A stretch of DNA of 64,000 nt from Siccirubricoccus phaeus. Its GTDB lineage: Bacteria; Pseudomonadota; Alphaproteobacteria; Acetobacterales; Acetobacteraceae. The notes beneath the pieces are model-generated. The model made no database searches, was not told the origin of the DNA, and saw only the letters and a program-made list of their open reading frames with translations. Shown here in pieces: positions 34,019 through 45,173 of the stretch (position 1 is the stretch's first letter; every line of letters begins with the position of its first letter). The DNA is taken from positions 1 to 64,000 of the forward strand of contig NZ_SRXO01000008.1 of NCBI RefSeq assembly GCF_008360935.1, written 5' to 3'. The translations under genes were made by a program, and so were the position numbers.

Positions 34019-35449
34019 ATGCCCGCCCCGAAAACGCTCGCCGAGCTGGAACAGGATGTCCGCCGCGACCTGGCGCTGACCGCCCACCCCAGCGCGCCCT
34101 GGCTGGTGCCGAAGACCAGCGGCGGCAAGCCCGTGCTGGACTGCCTCGTCATCGGTGCCGGGCAGTGCGGTCTGGCCGTCGCGCATGCGCTGCAGCGGGA
34201 CCGGGTGGACAATCTCCTGGTGGTGGACCGCGCCCCCTACGGCAAGGAAGGGCCCTGGGTCACCTATGCGCGGATGCGCACCCTGCGCTCCTGGAAGACG
34301 CAGATCGGGCCAGACCTCAAGCTGCCCTCCCTCTGCTACCAGGCCTGGCACGAGGCGCAGTTCGGCGCCGACCACTTCGACCGCATGACCTGGATTCCGA
34401 AGGAATTGTGGCAGGACTACCTGCTGTGGTTCCGCCGCATTACCGGGGTGAAGGTGCGGAACGGCGTGGCGGCGGGCGCCATCACCCCTTCGCGGACGGA
34501 TGACGGGCTGCCCTGCCTCCGCGTCGAGACCTCCGACGGCCCCATGCTGGCGCGCAAGGTGGTGCTGGCGACGGGGCAGGAGGGCGTCGGCTTCTGGTGG
34601 ATGCCGGAGTTCGTCGCCGCCCTGCCGCGCCACCTGCGGGCGCATGCGGCGGAGGAGATCGACTTCGCCGCGCTGCGGGGCAAGCGCGTGGCGGTGCTCG
34701 GCGCCGGCGCCTCGGCCTTCGACAATGCGGCGATGGCGCTGGAGGCCGGCGCCGCCGATGTCCAGCTTTTCTGCCGCCGGGCGGAGCCGATGGTGATCCA
34801 GCCCTATCGCTGGCTGACCTTCGCCGGCTTCCTGAAGCACATGCACCAGATGCCGGATGCATGGCGCTGGCGCTTCATGGCGAAGGTGCTGGGGCTGCGG
34901 GAGGGCTTTCCGCAGGACACCTACAGCCGCGTCACCCGCTTCCCGAATTTCCTGATGCGCATCGGCCAGCCCTGGACCGCCGCCCGGGCGGAGGGCGCGG
35001 AGGCGGTGGTGACAACGCCGAAGGGCGAGCATCGCGCCGATTTCCTCATCTGCGGCACCGGCGTGCGCATGGACCCGAGCGCGGTGCCGGAGCTGGCCGC
35101 CTGCGCCGGCAACATTGCGCAGTGGCACGACCGCTACACCCCGCCGGCGGCGGAGGCGGATGAGCGTCTGGGCTGCTTCCCCTACCTCGCCGCCGATAGC
35201 AGTTTCGAGGAGAAGCGGCCCGGCGAGACACCCTGGATCCGCGACATCCATCTCTTCGGCATCGGCACCTCCATGAGTTTCGGCCCGGCCGGCAGTTCGA
35301 TCAACGCGCTCAGCATTGCCGCGCCGCGGGTGGCGGCCGGGGTGACGCGCGGGTTGTTCGAGGCCGATCTGCCCCGCTTGTGGGACAGCCTGCTGGCCTA
35401 TGACGTGAAGCAGGTGGAGCTCGACCCCGCCCGGCTCGCGGCGGAGTAG
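34019..35449 (+). CDS. FAD/NAD(P)-binding monooxygenase-like protein
   Basis: A 476-residue flavoprotein of the flavin-containing monooxygenase type. The first Rossmann motif is CLVIGAGQCGLAVAHAL; the second is VAVLGAGASAFDNAAMAL. Segments such as GPWVTYARMRTLRSWKT match a family often annotated SidA/lysine N-monooxygenase-like or FMO-like. The substrate is unknown. A GC-rich 3'-end repeat follows, so it is probably monocistronic. Confidence 0.82.
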   Translation: MPAPKTLAELEQDVRRDLALTAHPSAPWLVPKTSGGKPVLDCLVIGAGQCGLAVAHALQRDRVDNLLVVDRAPYGKEGPWVTYARMRTLRSWKTQIGPDLKLPSLCYQAWHEAQFGADHFDRMTWIPKELWQDYLLWFRRITGVKVRNGVAAGAITPSRTDDGLPCLRVETSDGPMLARKVVLATGQEGVGFWWMPEFVAALPRHLRAHAAEEIDFAALRGKRVAVLGAGASAFDNAAMALEAGAADVQLFCRRAEPMVIQPYRWLTFAGFLKHMHQMPDAWRWRFMAKVLGLREGFPQDTYSRVTRFPNFLMRIGQPWTAARAEGAEAVVTTPKGEHRADFLICGTGVRMDPSAVPELAACAGNIAQWHDRYTPPAAEADERLGCFPYLAADSSFEEKRPGETPWIRDIHLFGIGTSMSFGPAGSSINALSIAAPRVAAGVTRGLFEADLPRLWDSLLAYDVKQVELDPARLAAE

Positions 35450-35467
35450 CCGGGACAGCCGGGTTTC

Positions 35468-35540
35468 GACTCGGACCGGGGTCCGGGGGGTGGTCCACCC
35501 CCCGGCGGAGGTGCAGGAGGCAGCGCCTCCTGCCGGGCCC
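35468..35540. repeat. GC-rich 3'-end repeat, copy at 35.5 kb
   Basis: The central palindrome GGGGGGTGG-T-CCACCCCCC (35485-35503) follows GGGGTCC, and the 3' hairpin is GCAGGAGGC-AGC-GCCTCCTGC (35513-35533, perfect 9-bp stem). It lies directly downstream of the flavin monooxygenase and probably terminates it. Confidence 0.65.
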
Positions 35541-35621
35541 GGGGCGGCGTCCCGCCTACCCACTTGCCCCCAAGGTTTCGCCCGCCATTATGCCCCCCAT
35601 GCCCCATTTTTCGACCGGCCG

Positions 35622-36494
35622 GTGAACGGCCGGCTTGCCGGCGTGGCGCTGATCGTGGCGGCGCTCGCGACCTTCACCTGCATGGACACGCTCATCAAGC
35701 TGCTCACGGCCCGCTTTGCCGTGCCGCAGCTCATGTGGGCGCGCTTCCTGTTCAGCCTGCTTTCGGTTGCCGTGATGTTCCAGGTCACCATGGGGCGCCT
35801 GCCCTGGCGCAGCCGCGCGCCGCTGCTGCAGGGCACGCGCAGCCTGTTGCTGGCCGGCGCCAATTGGCTGTTCTCCAGCGCCCTCGCCCATATCCCGCTG
35901 GCCGATGCCACCGCCATCGGCTTCGCCTCCCCCTTGCTCACCGTGGCGCTGGCGGCGGTCTGGCTGCGGGAGAGGGTCTCGCCCCGCCGCTGGTGCGGCG
36001 TGCTGATCGGCTTGCTCGGGGTGATGGTGGCGCTGCGGCCGCCCTTCCTCACCGGCGGGGCATCGATGCATTGGGCGGTGCTCCTGCCGCTCGGCACCGC
36101 CGCGCTTTCCGCGGTGTACCAGATCCTCACCCGCAAGCTGGTGACGGTGGACGACCCGCGCACCACCATCCTCTACACCGGCTTCGCCGCCACCATCGCC
36201 ACCAGCCTGGTGCAGCCTCTGGTCTGGACCTGGCCGGGCGCCTGGGACTGGCCGCTGCTGGTGGCGCTCGGCCTGCTGGGGGCCCTGGGGCATGGGCTGC
36301 TGGTGCTGGCCTATGCCCGGGCGCCCGTCAGCCTGCTCGCCCCGCTCTCCTATACCCAGCTCATCTGGGCAACCCTGGCCAGCATTGCGGTGTTTGCCGA
36401 TTGGCCGGATATCTGGACCCTGGTCGGTGCGCTGGTCATCGCCGGGGGCGGGGTGCTGGTGGCGTTGCCGGATCGCCGTCCGGCCACGAACTGA
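35622..36494 (+). CDS. DMT superfamily transporter (EamA family)
   Basis: An inner-membrane exporter of about 290 residues with ten predicted helices in two EamA repeats. I place the start at the GTG at 35622 (MNGRLAGVALIVAAL), because the open frame farther upstream consists of the GC-rich repeat and low-complexity sequence. The ribosome-binding site is poor, so the start is uncertain. Substrate unknown. Confidence 0.85.
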   Translation: MNGRLAGVALIVAALATFTCMDTLIKLLTARFAVPQLMWARFLFSLLSVAVMFQVTMGRLPWRSRAPLLQGTRSLLLAGANWLFSSALAHIPLADATAIGFASPLLTVALAAVWLRERVSPRRWCGVLIGLLGVMVALRPPFLTGGASMHWAVLLPLGTAALSAVYQILTRKLVTVDDPRTTILYTGFAATIATSLVQPLVWTWPGAWDWPLLVALGLLGALGHGLLVLAYARAPVSLLAPLSYTQLIWATLASIAVFADWPDIWTLVGALVIAGGGVLVALPDRRPATN

Positions 36495-36581
36495 AACCCC
36501 GCTTGCGTCAGAGTCCCGCTTGGTCTAGCGAAGCTTTCAAGAATTCCGGGGAGAGGGGTCATTTCCCACGCAAGGCTCCAG

Positions 36582-37253
36582 GTGGCTGAGCGCAAGCTGA
36601 TCGCGCATGCCGGCCACCCTCGCGCAGCGCTCGATACCGAGGCGGTGCGCGAGGCCTATCGCCGTTGGGCCGGCGTTTATGACAGCGTCTTCGGTGGGGT
36701 TTCCGGCGCTGGCCGCCGCCGGGCCGTCGCCGCGGTGAACCGGCTGCCCGGCCGTCGCGTGCTGGAGGTGGGCGTCGGCACCGGCCTCGCCCTGCCGCTT
36801 TACGACCCGCGCAAGCGCGTGGTCGGCATCGATCTCTCCCGCGACATGCTGGCCAAGGCCCGCGACCGGGTGCAGCAGGAGAAGCTGCGCAACGTCGAGG
36901 GGCTGGTGGAGATGGATGCCGAAGCCATGGCCTTCGCCGATGGCAGCTTCGACATCGCCGTGGCCATGTTCACCGCGACGGTGGTGCCGGATGCCCGCCG
37001 CCTGTTCCGCGAGATGCGCCGGGTGGTGCGGCCGGGGGGCGAGCTGCTCTTCGTGAACCATTTCGCCGCCGAGGGCGGGCTGCGCTGGTGGGCGGAACGG
37101 ACCCTGGCGCCGCTCTCCCGCGTGCTGGGCTGGCACCCGGATTTCGCCCTGGGCGACCTGCTGGACGACCCCCGCCAGGCGGCGGAGATCGAGCCCTGCC
37201 AGCCCTTCGGCCTGTTCACCCTGGTGCGCGTGCCGAATCTGGCCTTCGCCTGA
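36582..37253 (+). CDS. pmtA: Phosphatidylethanolamine N-methyltransferase (PmtA, Rhodobacter type)
   Basis: A SAM-dependent methyltransferase of 223 residues that converts phosphatidylethanolamine towards phosphatidylcholine. SAM motif I is VLEVGVGTGLALPLYD. Blocks VNHFAAEGG, LGWHPDFAL and QPFGLFTLVRV match the Rhodobacter sphaeroides PmtA family closely, as I recall it. The start is a GTG with AAGG upstream. Its 3' end overlaps the convergent lytic transglycosylase gene by 38 bp. Confidence 0.82.
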   Translation: MAERKLIAHAGHPRAALDTEAVREAYRRWAGVYDSVFGGVSGAGRRRAVAAVNRLPGRRVLEVGVGTGLALPLYDPRKRVVGIDLSRDMLAKARDRVQQEKLRNVEGLVEMDAEAMAFADGSFDIAVAMFTATVVPDARRLFREMRRVVRPGGELLFVNHFAAEGGLRWWAERTLAPLSRVLGWHPDFALGDLLDDPRQAAEIEPCQPFGLFTLVRVPNLAFA

Positions 37254-37866
37254 CCTCGCAGGCCAAATGGGGGCGCGGCGCCCCGCGGCGGAAGACCAGC
37301 ACCGGCTGCCGCCCGGCGGCGCAAAGGCCCCGGGCGGCGCGCAGCGGCACGCTGCCCCCCTGGCCCCAGGCCGCCGCCAGCCGCGCCATCGCCACCCGGC
37401 TCTGATAGGCGGCGCCGCGGGCGTCCTCGGACGAATGGTACTGGGCGATGGCGCTGCCCCAATTGCCGGTGCGGGCGTAGAGCTCCTTCAGGAAGCGAAT
37501 CGCATAGGCGACGTTCCGCGCGGGGTCGAAGCCGTCCTCCGGGCGGGGGAAGGCGTCGGGGTGGTGCAGCAGATTGACCTGCATGCAGCCGACATCGACG
37601 GAGCGACGGCCGGCTTCCAATAGGGCGCGGAGCTCGGCCTCGGCGGCGGCGCGGCTGGGGGCGAAGCCAGGCTCGCCGCCGGCATTCCAGGACCAGGGCC
37701 AGGGGGCGATGCGGCCGGTGGCGGGGTCGTGGCGGCCGGTCTCGACCATGGCGATCGCCAGCAACAGGCCACGGGGGAGGCCGGAAGCCGGCTCGGCCGC
37801 CGCGATGGCCTGGCGGCACAGGCCCCAATCCTGGGCCACGGCAGGGGAAAACCATAGGAGAAACAA
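37216..37866 (-). CDS. Lytic transglycosylase, SLT domain
   Basis: A periplasmic muramidase-like enzyme of about 216 residues. The catalytic Glu lies in AIAMVETGRHDPATGR, and the SLT motifs VDVGCMQVNLLHHPDAF and AYAIRFLKELYARTGNW follow, with AIAQYHS near the end. A hydrophobic leader (LLFLLWFSPAVAQ) is a signal peptide. The start is unclear: the best in-frame codon is TTG at 37866, without a good ribosome-binding site. The start region abuts the GC-rich repeat that separates it from mntH. Confidence 0.78.
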   Translation of the reverse strand: MFLLWFSPAVAQDWGLCRQAIAAAEPASGLPRGLLLAIAMVETGRHDPATGRIAPWPWSWNAGGEPGFAPSRAAAEAELRALLEAGRRSVDVGCMQVNLLHHPDAFPRPEDGFDPARNVAYAIRFLKELYARTGNWGSAIAQYHSSEDARGAAYQSRVAMARLAAAWGQGGSVPLRAARGLCAAGRQPVLVFRRGAPRPHLACEVRRRPDSARAPG

Positions 37867-37875
37867 AAGAAAGAC

Positions 37876-37965
37876 GGGGGCTCTGCCGCCAAGCCCCCGC
37901 CGGGGATTGCCGGCATCGCCGGCAATCCCCTCCCCGGACCCCGGTCCGAATCTGCCAATTCCGAC
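37876..37965. repeat. GC-rich 3'-end repeat, copy at 37.9 kb
   Basis: Reverse-oriented copy. The central stem is 13 bp and perfect (GGGGATTGCCGGC-ATC-GCCGGCAATCCCC, 37902-37930), followed by GGACCCC. It lies downstream of mntH on the minus strand and just upstream of the lytic transglycosylase start. Confidence 0.65.
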
Positions 37966-37982
37966 AGCCCGCAGCAGAAGCC

Positions 37983-39308
37983 TCAACCGGCTACGGCGTC
38001 CCAGAGGAGCTTGGCGTTCATCACCAGAATCACGGCCGTGGCCGCCCAGCCCAGCACCAGCTGCCAGCGCGGGGCGGCCAATTCGCCCAGGCGCCGGCGG
38101 TCGCTGGCGAACAGCATCAAAGGCACCACGGCGAAAGGGAGCTGCAAACACAACACCACCTGGGAAAACACCAGCAACTCCGCGGTGCCGGACGGGCCCC
38201 AGAAGGCGGTGACGACCACCGCCGGGACGATCGCCACCAGCCGCGTCACCAGCCGCCGCACCACGGGGGGCAAGCGTAACCCCAGGAACCCCTCCATCAC
38301 CACCTGGCCGGCCATGGTCGCCGTCACCGTCGCATTCACCCCGCAAAGCAGCAGCGCCACGGCGAACAGCGTGGCGGCGGCGGCGGTGCCGACCATGGGG
38401 GCCAGCAGCGCATGGGCTTCCTGGATCTCCGCCACCTCCGTCCGCCCGCCGGCATGGAAGACGGCGGCCGAGGTGATGAGAATGGCCGAGTTCACCAGCA
38501 GCGCCAGGCACAGCGCCGCCGTGCTGTCGATGCTGGCGAAGCGGATCGCTTCCCGCTTCGCCAGCACCCCGACCCCGACGGCGCGGGACTGCACCACGGC
38601 GGTGTGCAGGTAGAGATTATGCGGCATCACCGTGGCACCGAGGATGCCGATGGCGATGTAGAGCTGCTGCTGCTCCGTCAGGATGGAGAGCGACGGCAGA
38701 TAGCCCCGCAGCACCGCCCCCCATTCCGGCTGCGCCAGCGCGAGCTGCGCCGCGAAGCAGCCGAAGATCAGGAAGATCAGCCCGGCCACCAGTGCTTCCA
38801 GCCAGCGCACGCCGCGATGCTGCAGCCAGAGGATCAGCAGCGCATCCAGCGCCGTCAGCACCACGCCGAGCAGCAGCGGAATGCCGAAGAGCAGCTCCAG
38901 CGCGATGGCGGTGCCGATCAGCTCCGCCAGGTCCGTGGCGCAGATCGCCACCTCCGCCAGCGCCCACAGCCCGAGATTGACCGGCCGCGGAAAGCGGTCC
39001 CGGCAGAGCTGCGCCAGATCCCGCCCCGTGGCGATGCCGATCCGGGCGCAGAGCGCCTGCAGCAGCATGGCCATCAGCGAGGAGGCCAGCGCGACGGTCA
39101 GCAGCGTGTAGCCGAAGGCCGAGCCACCGGCGAGGGCGGTCGCCCAATTGCCAGGGTCCATGTAGCCGACGGCCACCAGATAGCCGGGGCCGATGAAGGT
39201 CAGCAGCCGGCGCAGCCAGCCGCCGGCATGCGGCACGCCGACGCTGCGATGGATCTCCGGCAGGCTGACGCCGGGCTCCGCCGTCGCGGAATGCGGCCGC
39301 GTCAGCAT
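37983..39308 (-). CDS. mntH: Nramp-family divalent metal transporter (MntH)
   Basis: A proton-coupled Mn(II)/Fe(II) importer of 441 residues with about 11 membrane helices. The metal-binding motifs are DPGN in TM1 ([12 protein letters not shown]) and MPHN in TM6 ([14 protein letters not shown]). The protein is complete, with a hydrophilic N-terminus of about 40 residues. It is transcribed divergently from an ArsR-family regulator, and an inverted-repeat operator lies 33 bp upstream of its start. Confidence 0.95.
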   Translation of the reverse strand: MLTRPHSATAEPGVSLPEIHRSVGVPHAGGWLRRLLTFIGPGYLVAVGYMDPGNWATALAGGSAFGYTLLTVALASSLMAMLLQALCARIGIATGRDLAQLCRDRFPRPVNLGLWALAEVAICATDLAELIGTAIALELLFGIPLLLGVVLTALDALLILWLQHRGVRWLEALVAGLIFLIFGCFAAQLALAQPEWGAVLRGYLPSLSILTEQQQLYIAIGILGATVMPHNLYLHTAVVQSRAVGVGVLAKREAIRFASIDSTAALCLALLVNSAILITSAAVFHAGGRTEVAEIQEAHALLAPMVGTAAAATLFAVALLLCGVNATVTATMAGQVVMEGFLGLRLPPVVRRLVTRLVAIVPAVVVTAFWGPSGTAELLVFSQVVLCLQLPFAVVPLMLFASDRRRLGELAAPRWQLVLGWAATAVILVMNAKLLWDAVAG

Positions 39309-39340
39309 GGCCGGCGCCCCGCGGCGGAACAGGCGATGCG

Positions 39341-39366
39341 TGAACAGGTCTTCAACTGTTCAGTTG
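39341..39366. promoter_or_regulatory. Candidate ArsR/SmtB-type operator between mntH and arsR
   Basis: Two overlapping inverted repeats occur here: TGAACAG (39341-39347) with CTGTTCA (39356-39362), and CAACTG-TT-CAGTTG (39353-39366). TGAACA/TGTTCA half-sites are typical of ArsR/SmtB operators. The location between divergent regulator and transporter genes supports control of mntH, arsR, or both. Confidence 0.55.
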
Positions 39367-39518
39367 TTCCTGATTTTTCAAGCGGTTAGAGTTGCATCTG
39401 CAGGTGCGGCCGCTGGCGTCTTCTGTCAAGACTTCGCCTGCAAGCCTTCGCTTGCCGGCCCTCGCTTGCCCTGGCGCGGCAAGGGCGCGAGTGTAACGGC
39501 CGGGTGAAGCGAGGCGAT

Positions 39519-39845
39519 ATGCGCGGGCTGGAGCGGATCGGCGACGACCAGGTCGTGGAGCTGGCGGAGATGTTCCGCCTGATGAGCGACCCGACGCGGC
39601 TGCGAATCATTCTTGCCTGCCTCGACGCGCCGGCGGCGGTGGGGGAGATGGCGGAGCGGCTCGGCATCTCCGCCTCCCTCGTCTCCCACCATCTGCGGCT
39701 GCTGCGCGCGGCGCGGCTGCTGCAGGCGGACCGCCGCGGCCGCCAGGTCTTCTATGCAGTGCAGGACGAGCATATCCGGTCCATGCTGTCGGACATGGTG
39801 GACCATGTCGCCGAGGTGGATGCGGAAGCCGAGGGCGGCGGCTGA
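39519..39845 (+). CDS. ArsR/SmtB-family metalloregulator
   Basis: A winged-helix repressor of 108 residues. The block LMSDPTRLRIILACLDAPAA is the usual alpha3 start; the recognition helix is in ISASLVSHHLRLLRAARLL. No CxC metal motif (as in ArsR/CadC) is visible in alpha3N. The C-terminal helix carries DEHIRSMLSDMVDHVAEVDAE, with His and Asp that could form an alpha5-type site as in SmtB/CzrA. I start at the ATG at 39519 with GAGG upstream; a GTG at 39504 is an alternative. Likely a metal sensor for mntH. Confidence 0.88.
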   Translation: MRGLERIGDDQVVELAEMFRLMSDPTRLRIILACLDAPAAVGEMAERLGISASLVSHHLRLLRAARLLQADRRGRQVFYAVQDEHIRSMLSDMVDHVAEVDAEAEGGG

Positions 39846-40064
39846 GCCGCCGCCGCGGCGCATCCGCCGCACGGCCATGTAACCCGGCGCCGGTGCCGCC
39901 CAGCCTACCTTGTGAGGCTGCGAAGGCCCGACTATGGTCCGCCTGCATCGCTCCCCCCCTGCGTCGTCAGGGGGCGCGGCGCGCCGTCCGGCCCGCCTCG
40001 CGGCAGCCGGCGGCTGTGAAGGCATCAGGGCGGCGCGCGCCGGCGCGTCCGGGCAGGATACGGG
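39846..40064. promoter_or_regulatory. Upstream region of cox operon
   Basis: A 219-bp spacer before coxB. It should hold the cox operon promoter, but I see no clear sigma-70 boxes. No repeat copy is present. Confidence 0.3.
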
Positions 40065-42732
<2,668 letters not shown>

Positions 42733-42912
42733 CCGGGGCCGGGGCCGCCGCCGCTTCGCCGGCCTCGTTCGCCCCTTGCCGCCGCGGGGTCGGTGACCTC
42801 GGGCGGCACGGATTGCCGCGGACGCGCCGCGCGCCCCGGCTATTGGAACCGCTTCCGGAACGCCGCGCCGCCCGGTGTGGCGTTTCCTGCTGCAAGGCCG
42901 TAAACCCCCGCC
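42733..42912. other. Spacer before ctaB
   Basis: GC-rich noncoding sequence between the tandem repeat and ctaB. I see no gene or hairpin of note. Confidence 0.35.
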
Positions 42913-43839
42913 ATGTCAGACGCAGCCGCCGCCACGCCGATCGAGCCCGACCTCTCCGAGGTCTCCGACTGGGTCGCCCTGCTGAAGCCGCGGGTCGTCT
43001 CCCTGGTGGTGCTGACCGGCATCTGCGGCCTGCTGCTGGCGCCCGGGCATCTGCCCGTCGCGCTGGCCATCGCCGCCATGCTCTGCATCGGCCTCGGCGC
43101 CGGCGCCGCGGGCGCCATCAACATGTGGTACGACCGGGACATCGATGCGGTGATGCGCCGCACCCAGTCCCGGCCCATCCCCGCCGGGCGCATCGCCCCG
43201 GGCGGCGCGCTGGCCTTCGGCGTCGGCCTCGCCGCCGCCTCGGTCGGCATCATGGGGCTGGCGACCAATTGGGTGGCGGCCGCCACGCTCGGCACCTCCA
43301 TCCTCTTCTACGTCTTCATCTACACCATCTGGCTGAAGCGGCGGACGCCGCAGAACATCGTCATCGGCGGCGCCGCCGGCGCCTTCCCGCCGGTGGTTGG
43401 CTGGGCGGCGGTGACCGGGGAGGTGAGCCTCTACCCGGTCGTCCTCTTCGCCATCATCTTCTTCTGGACGCCGCCGCATTTCTGGTCGCTCAGCCTCTAC
43501 GCCCATGCGGATTACGCCCGCGCCGGCGTGCCGATGCTGCCGGTGAGCCGCGGCGCGCGGGAGACGCGGCGGCAGGTGCTGCTCTACACCCTGCTGCTGC
43601 TGCCCATCTCCCTGCTGCCGGTCCTGCTCGGCCATGCCGGGCGCTTCTATGCCGGGGCGGCGCTGCTGCTCGGCGGCGGCTTCGTCTACCATGCCGTCCG
43701 CGTCTGGCGGGACCGCCAGGATGCCGAGGGCCGCAGCCTGACCGGCGATGCGCCGGCACGGCGGGCCTTCCGCTATTCGCTGGCCTATCTGGCCCTACTC
43801 TTCCTTGCCCTTGTCCTCGATGCGCTGGTGCTGCGGTGA
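42913..43839 (+). CDS. ctaB: Protoheme IX farnesyltransferase (heme o synthase, CtaB)
   Basis: A UbiA-family prenyltransferase of 308 residues with about nine TM helices, which makes heme o, the precursor of heme a for the oxidase. The motifs [20 protein letters not shown] (prenyl diphosphate and Mg binding) and [20 protein letters not shown] are present. The stop overlaps the next small gene (GTGA). Confidence 0.95.
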   Translation: MSDAAAATPIEPDLSEVSDWVALLKPRVVSLVVLTGICGLLLAPGHLPVALAIAAMLCIGLGAGAAGAINMWYDRDIDAVMRRTQSRPIPAGRIAPGGALAFGVGLAAASVGIMGLATNWVAAATLGTSILFYVFIYTIWLKRRTPQNIVIGGAAGAFPPVVGWAAVTGEVSLYPVVLFAIIFFWTPPHFWSLSLYAHADYARAGVPMLPVSRGARETRRQVLLYTLLLLPISLLPVLLGHAGRFYAGAALLLGGGFVYHAVRVWRDRQDAEGRSLTGDAPARRAFRYSLAYLALLFLALVLDALVLR

Positions 43840-43964
43840 CGCCGGAGGAAAGGGCCGAATTCTACCGCCGCCGGCGGCAGAAGAATTGGGCGGTGCTCGG
43901 CGCCCTGCTGGCCCTGGTCGTGCTGTTCTTCTTCATCAGCGCGGCCCGGGTGCTGCGGGGCTGA
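43836..43964 (+). CDS. Small single-TM protein in cox operon (CoxF-like)
   Basis: A 42-residue protein starting at a GTG that overlaps the ctaB stop: [20 protein letters not shown], then one TM helix ([20 protein letters not shown]). Alphaproteobacterial cox operons often have a small membrane protein at this position between ctaB and ctaG, sometimes called CoxF. The basic N-terminus suggests an N-in orientation. Function unknown. Confidence 0.75.
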   Translation: MTPEERAEFYRRRRQKNWAVLGALLALVVLFFFISAARVLRG

Positions 43965-44007
43965 CGGGGGCCGCCACCAGCCCGGGACGGGCGCCCGTCC
44001 GCCCCGG

Positions 44008-44063
44008 CGCATCGTTCGGTCGCGTGGGTCACGCTTTTCGGTGATCGCATTCCGGCGGTCACG
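44008..44063. repeat. Degenerate module C fragment
   Basis: The segment TCGTTCGGTCGCGTG followed by GGTCACGCTTTTCGG resembles the right half of module C (TTGTTCGGTCGCGTGATTCA), without intact ends. It lies just before ctaG. Confidence 0.45.
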
Positions 44064-44078
44064 CTCCAGGTGAGGCGC

Positions 44079-44681
44079 ATGATGGATTCCGCCAAGCTCC
44101 GCCGCCGCAATCGCCTGATGGGGGTCGGCGTCGCCGGCTTCGTCGCCGGCATGGTCGGCCTCTCCTTCGCATCCGTGCCGCTCTACCGCATCTTCTGCCA
44201 GGTCACGGGCTATAACGGCACCGTCCAGGTCGGCGGCCCGGCGGCGCCGGGGGCGGCGGAGCAGGTGGTGACCATCCGCTTCAACGCCAACACCCAGCCC
44301 AACCTGCCCTGGCGCTTCGCCCCCATGCAGAACGCCACCTCCCTGCGGGTGGGGGAGGAGGGGGTGGCCTTCTACCAGGCGGCCAACCAGTCCCGGCAGC
44401 CGGTGACCGGCGTCGCCACCTACAACGTCACGCCGGAGGTGGTGGGGAAGTATTTCCACAAGACCGCCTGCTTCTGCTTCAACGAGCAGACCCTGGCGCC
44501 GGGGCAGGAGGTGGACATGCCCATCTCCTTCTGGGTGGACCCGAAGATGGCCGAGGACCCGAATACGCGGGACATCCGCACCATCACCATCAGCTACACC
44601 TTCTTCCGCAGCCTGGACGATGCGGAGCGTAGCGGGGCCCTGGCCAATGCCGGGCCGCATGTCGGGCCGGCGACGCCTTGA
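44079..44681 (+). CDS. ctaG: Cytochrome c oxidase assembly protein CtaG (Cox11)
   Basis: A copper chaperone of 200 residues that delivers Cu to the CuB site. One N-terminal TM helix (VGVAGFVAGMVGLSFASVPL) leads into YRIFCQVTGYNGT. The copper-binding CFCF motif is in YFHKTACFCFNEQTL. The ATG at 44079 has AGGTGAGG just upstream. A long hairpin begins within the stop codon. Confidence 0.95.
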   Translation: MMDSAKLRRRNRLMGVGVAGFVAGMVGLSFASVPLYRIFCQVTGYNGTVQVGGPAAPGAAEQVVTIRFNANTQPNLPWRFAPMQNATSLRVGEEGVAFYQAANQSRQPVTGVATYNVTPEVVGKYFHKTACFCFNEQTLAPGQEVDMPISFWVDPKMAEDPNTRDIRTITISYTFFRSLDDAERSGALANAGPHVGPATP

Positions 44682-44727
44682 GAGGGGCGTCGCGCCGTAA
44701 GGCGCGCCTTACGGCGCGACCCCTCTC
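44680..44727 (+). terminator. Long hairpin immediately after ctaG
   Basis: A perfect 14-bp stem, GTCGCGCCGTAAGG (44689-44702) with CCTTACGGCGCGAC (44707-44720), loop CGCG, extended by GAGAGGG/CCCTCTC across a 2-nt bulge. It begins inside the ctaG stop codon. There is no T-tract, so it may be a processing or stabilising hairpin instead of a true terminator. Confidence 0.5.
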
Positions 44728-44765
44728 GCACTCTCCCCGCCAGGGGCCGAAGGGCCCTTGGAACC

Positions 44766-44872
44766 CTAGAGCGTGATCGGTTGAGGTCGAATCGACCGAA
44801 ACCGTGAATCACGAGACCGAACAACGAGCTAGAGCGGGGCGGGTGAGCGCAGCTCAACCGATCCCGCTCTAG
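44766..44872 (-). repeat. CTAG palindromic repeat, module C, copy 2
   Basis: A 107-bp inverted copy of the element at 26558-26664, differing at only a few positions. It shares its right CTAG with module D (starting at 44870), so the two are fused. Confidence 0.9.
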
Positions 44873-44975
44873 AGCAGATCGCCGGAGGGCGGCATCGCCC
44901 GGAGGCGTGAATCTGCTCTACAATCCATAAGCCAGGGCGGTTTCGCGCTGCACAATCAGCGTGAAACCGCTCTAG
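44870..44975 (-). repeat. CTAG palindromic repeat, module D, copy 1
   Basis: About 106 bp with two palindromes: AGAGCAGAT..ATCTGCTCT (44871-44919) and GCGGTTTCGCGCTG-CAGCGTGAAACCGC (44937-44970). The second copy, in opposite orientation, is at 57024-57129. Confidence 0.85.
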
Positions 44976-45173
44976 AGTTTGGCGTCTTGACCGTCTCGTC
45001 CGGATCCACGGTTTCCAAAGCCCCTTCGGCCTTTGGCGGAGCAGAGCCCGAGAGGGGCTGAGCCCCCTCCCGAACACCGGAATTCCCCACCCCCGCCCTT
45101 GATCCCTGCCCGGTTTTGGGGATTGATGCGGCACACTGCGCCGGGACACCGGCTCACCCTGTCAGGACGCGCG
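44976..45173. other. Spacer before coxC
   Basis: It contains two short hairpins, CCAAAG..CTTTGG and GAGGGGCTGAGCCCCCTC (about 45050-45068). No gene is visible. With the repeats upstream it interrupts the cox operon by about 490 bp, so coxC may have its own promoter. Confidence 0.4.
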
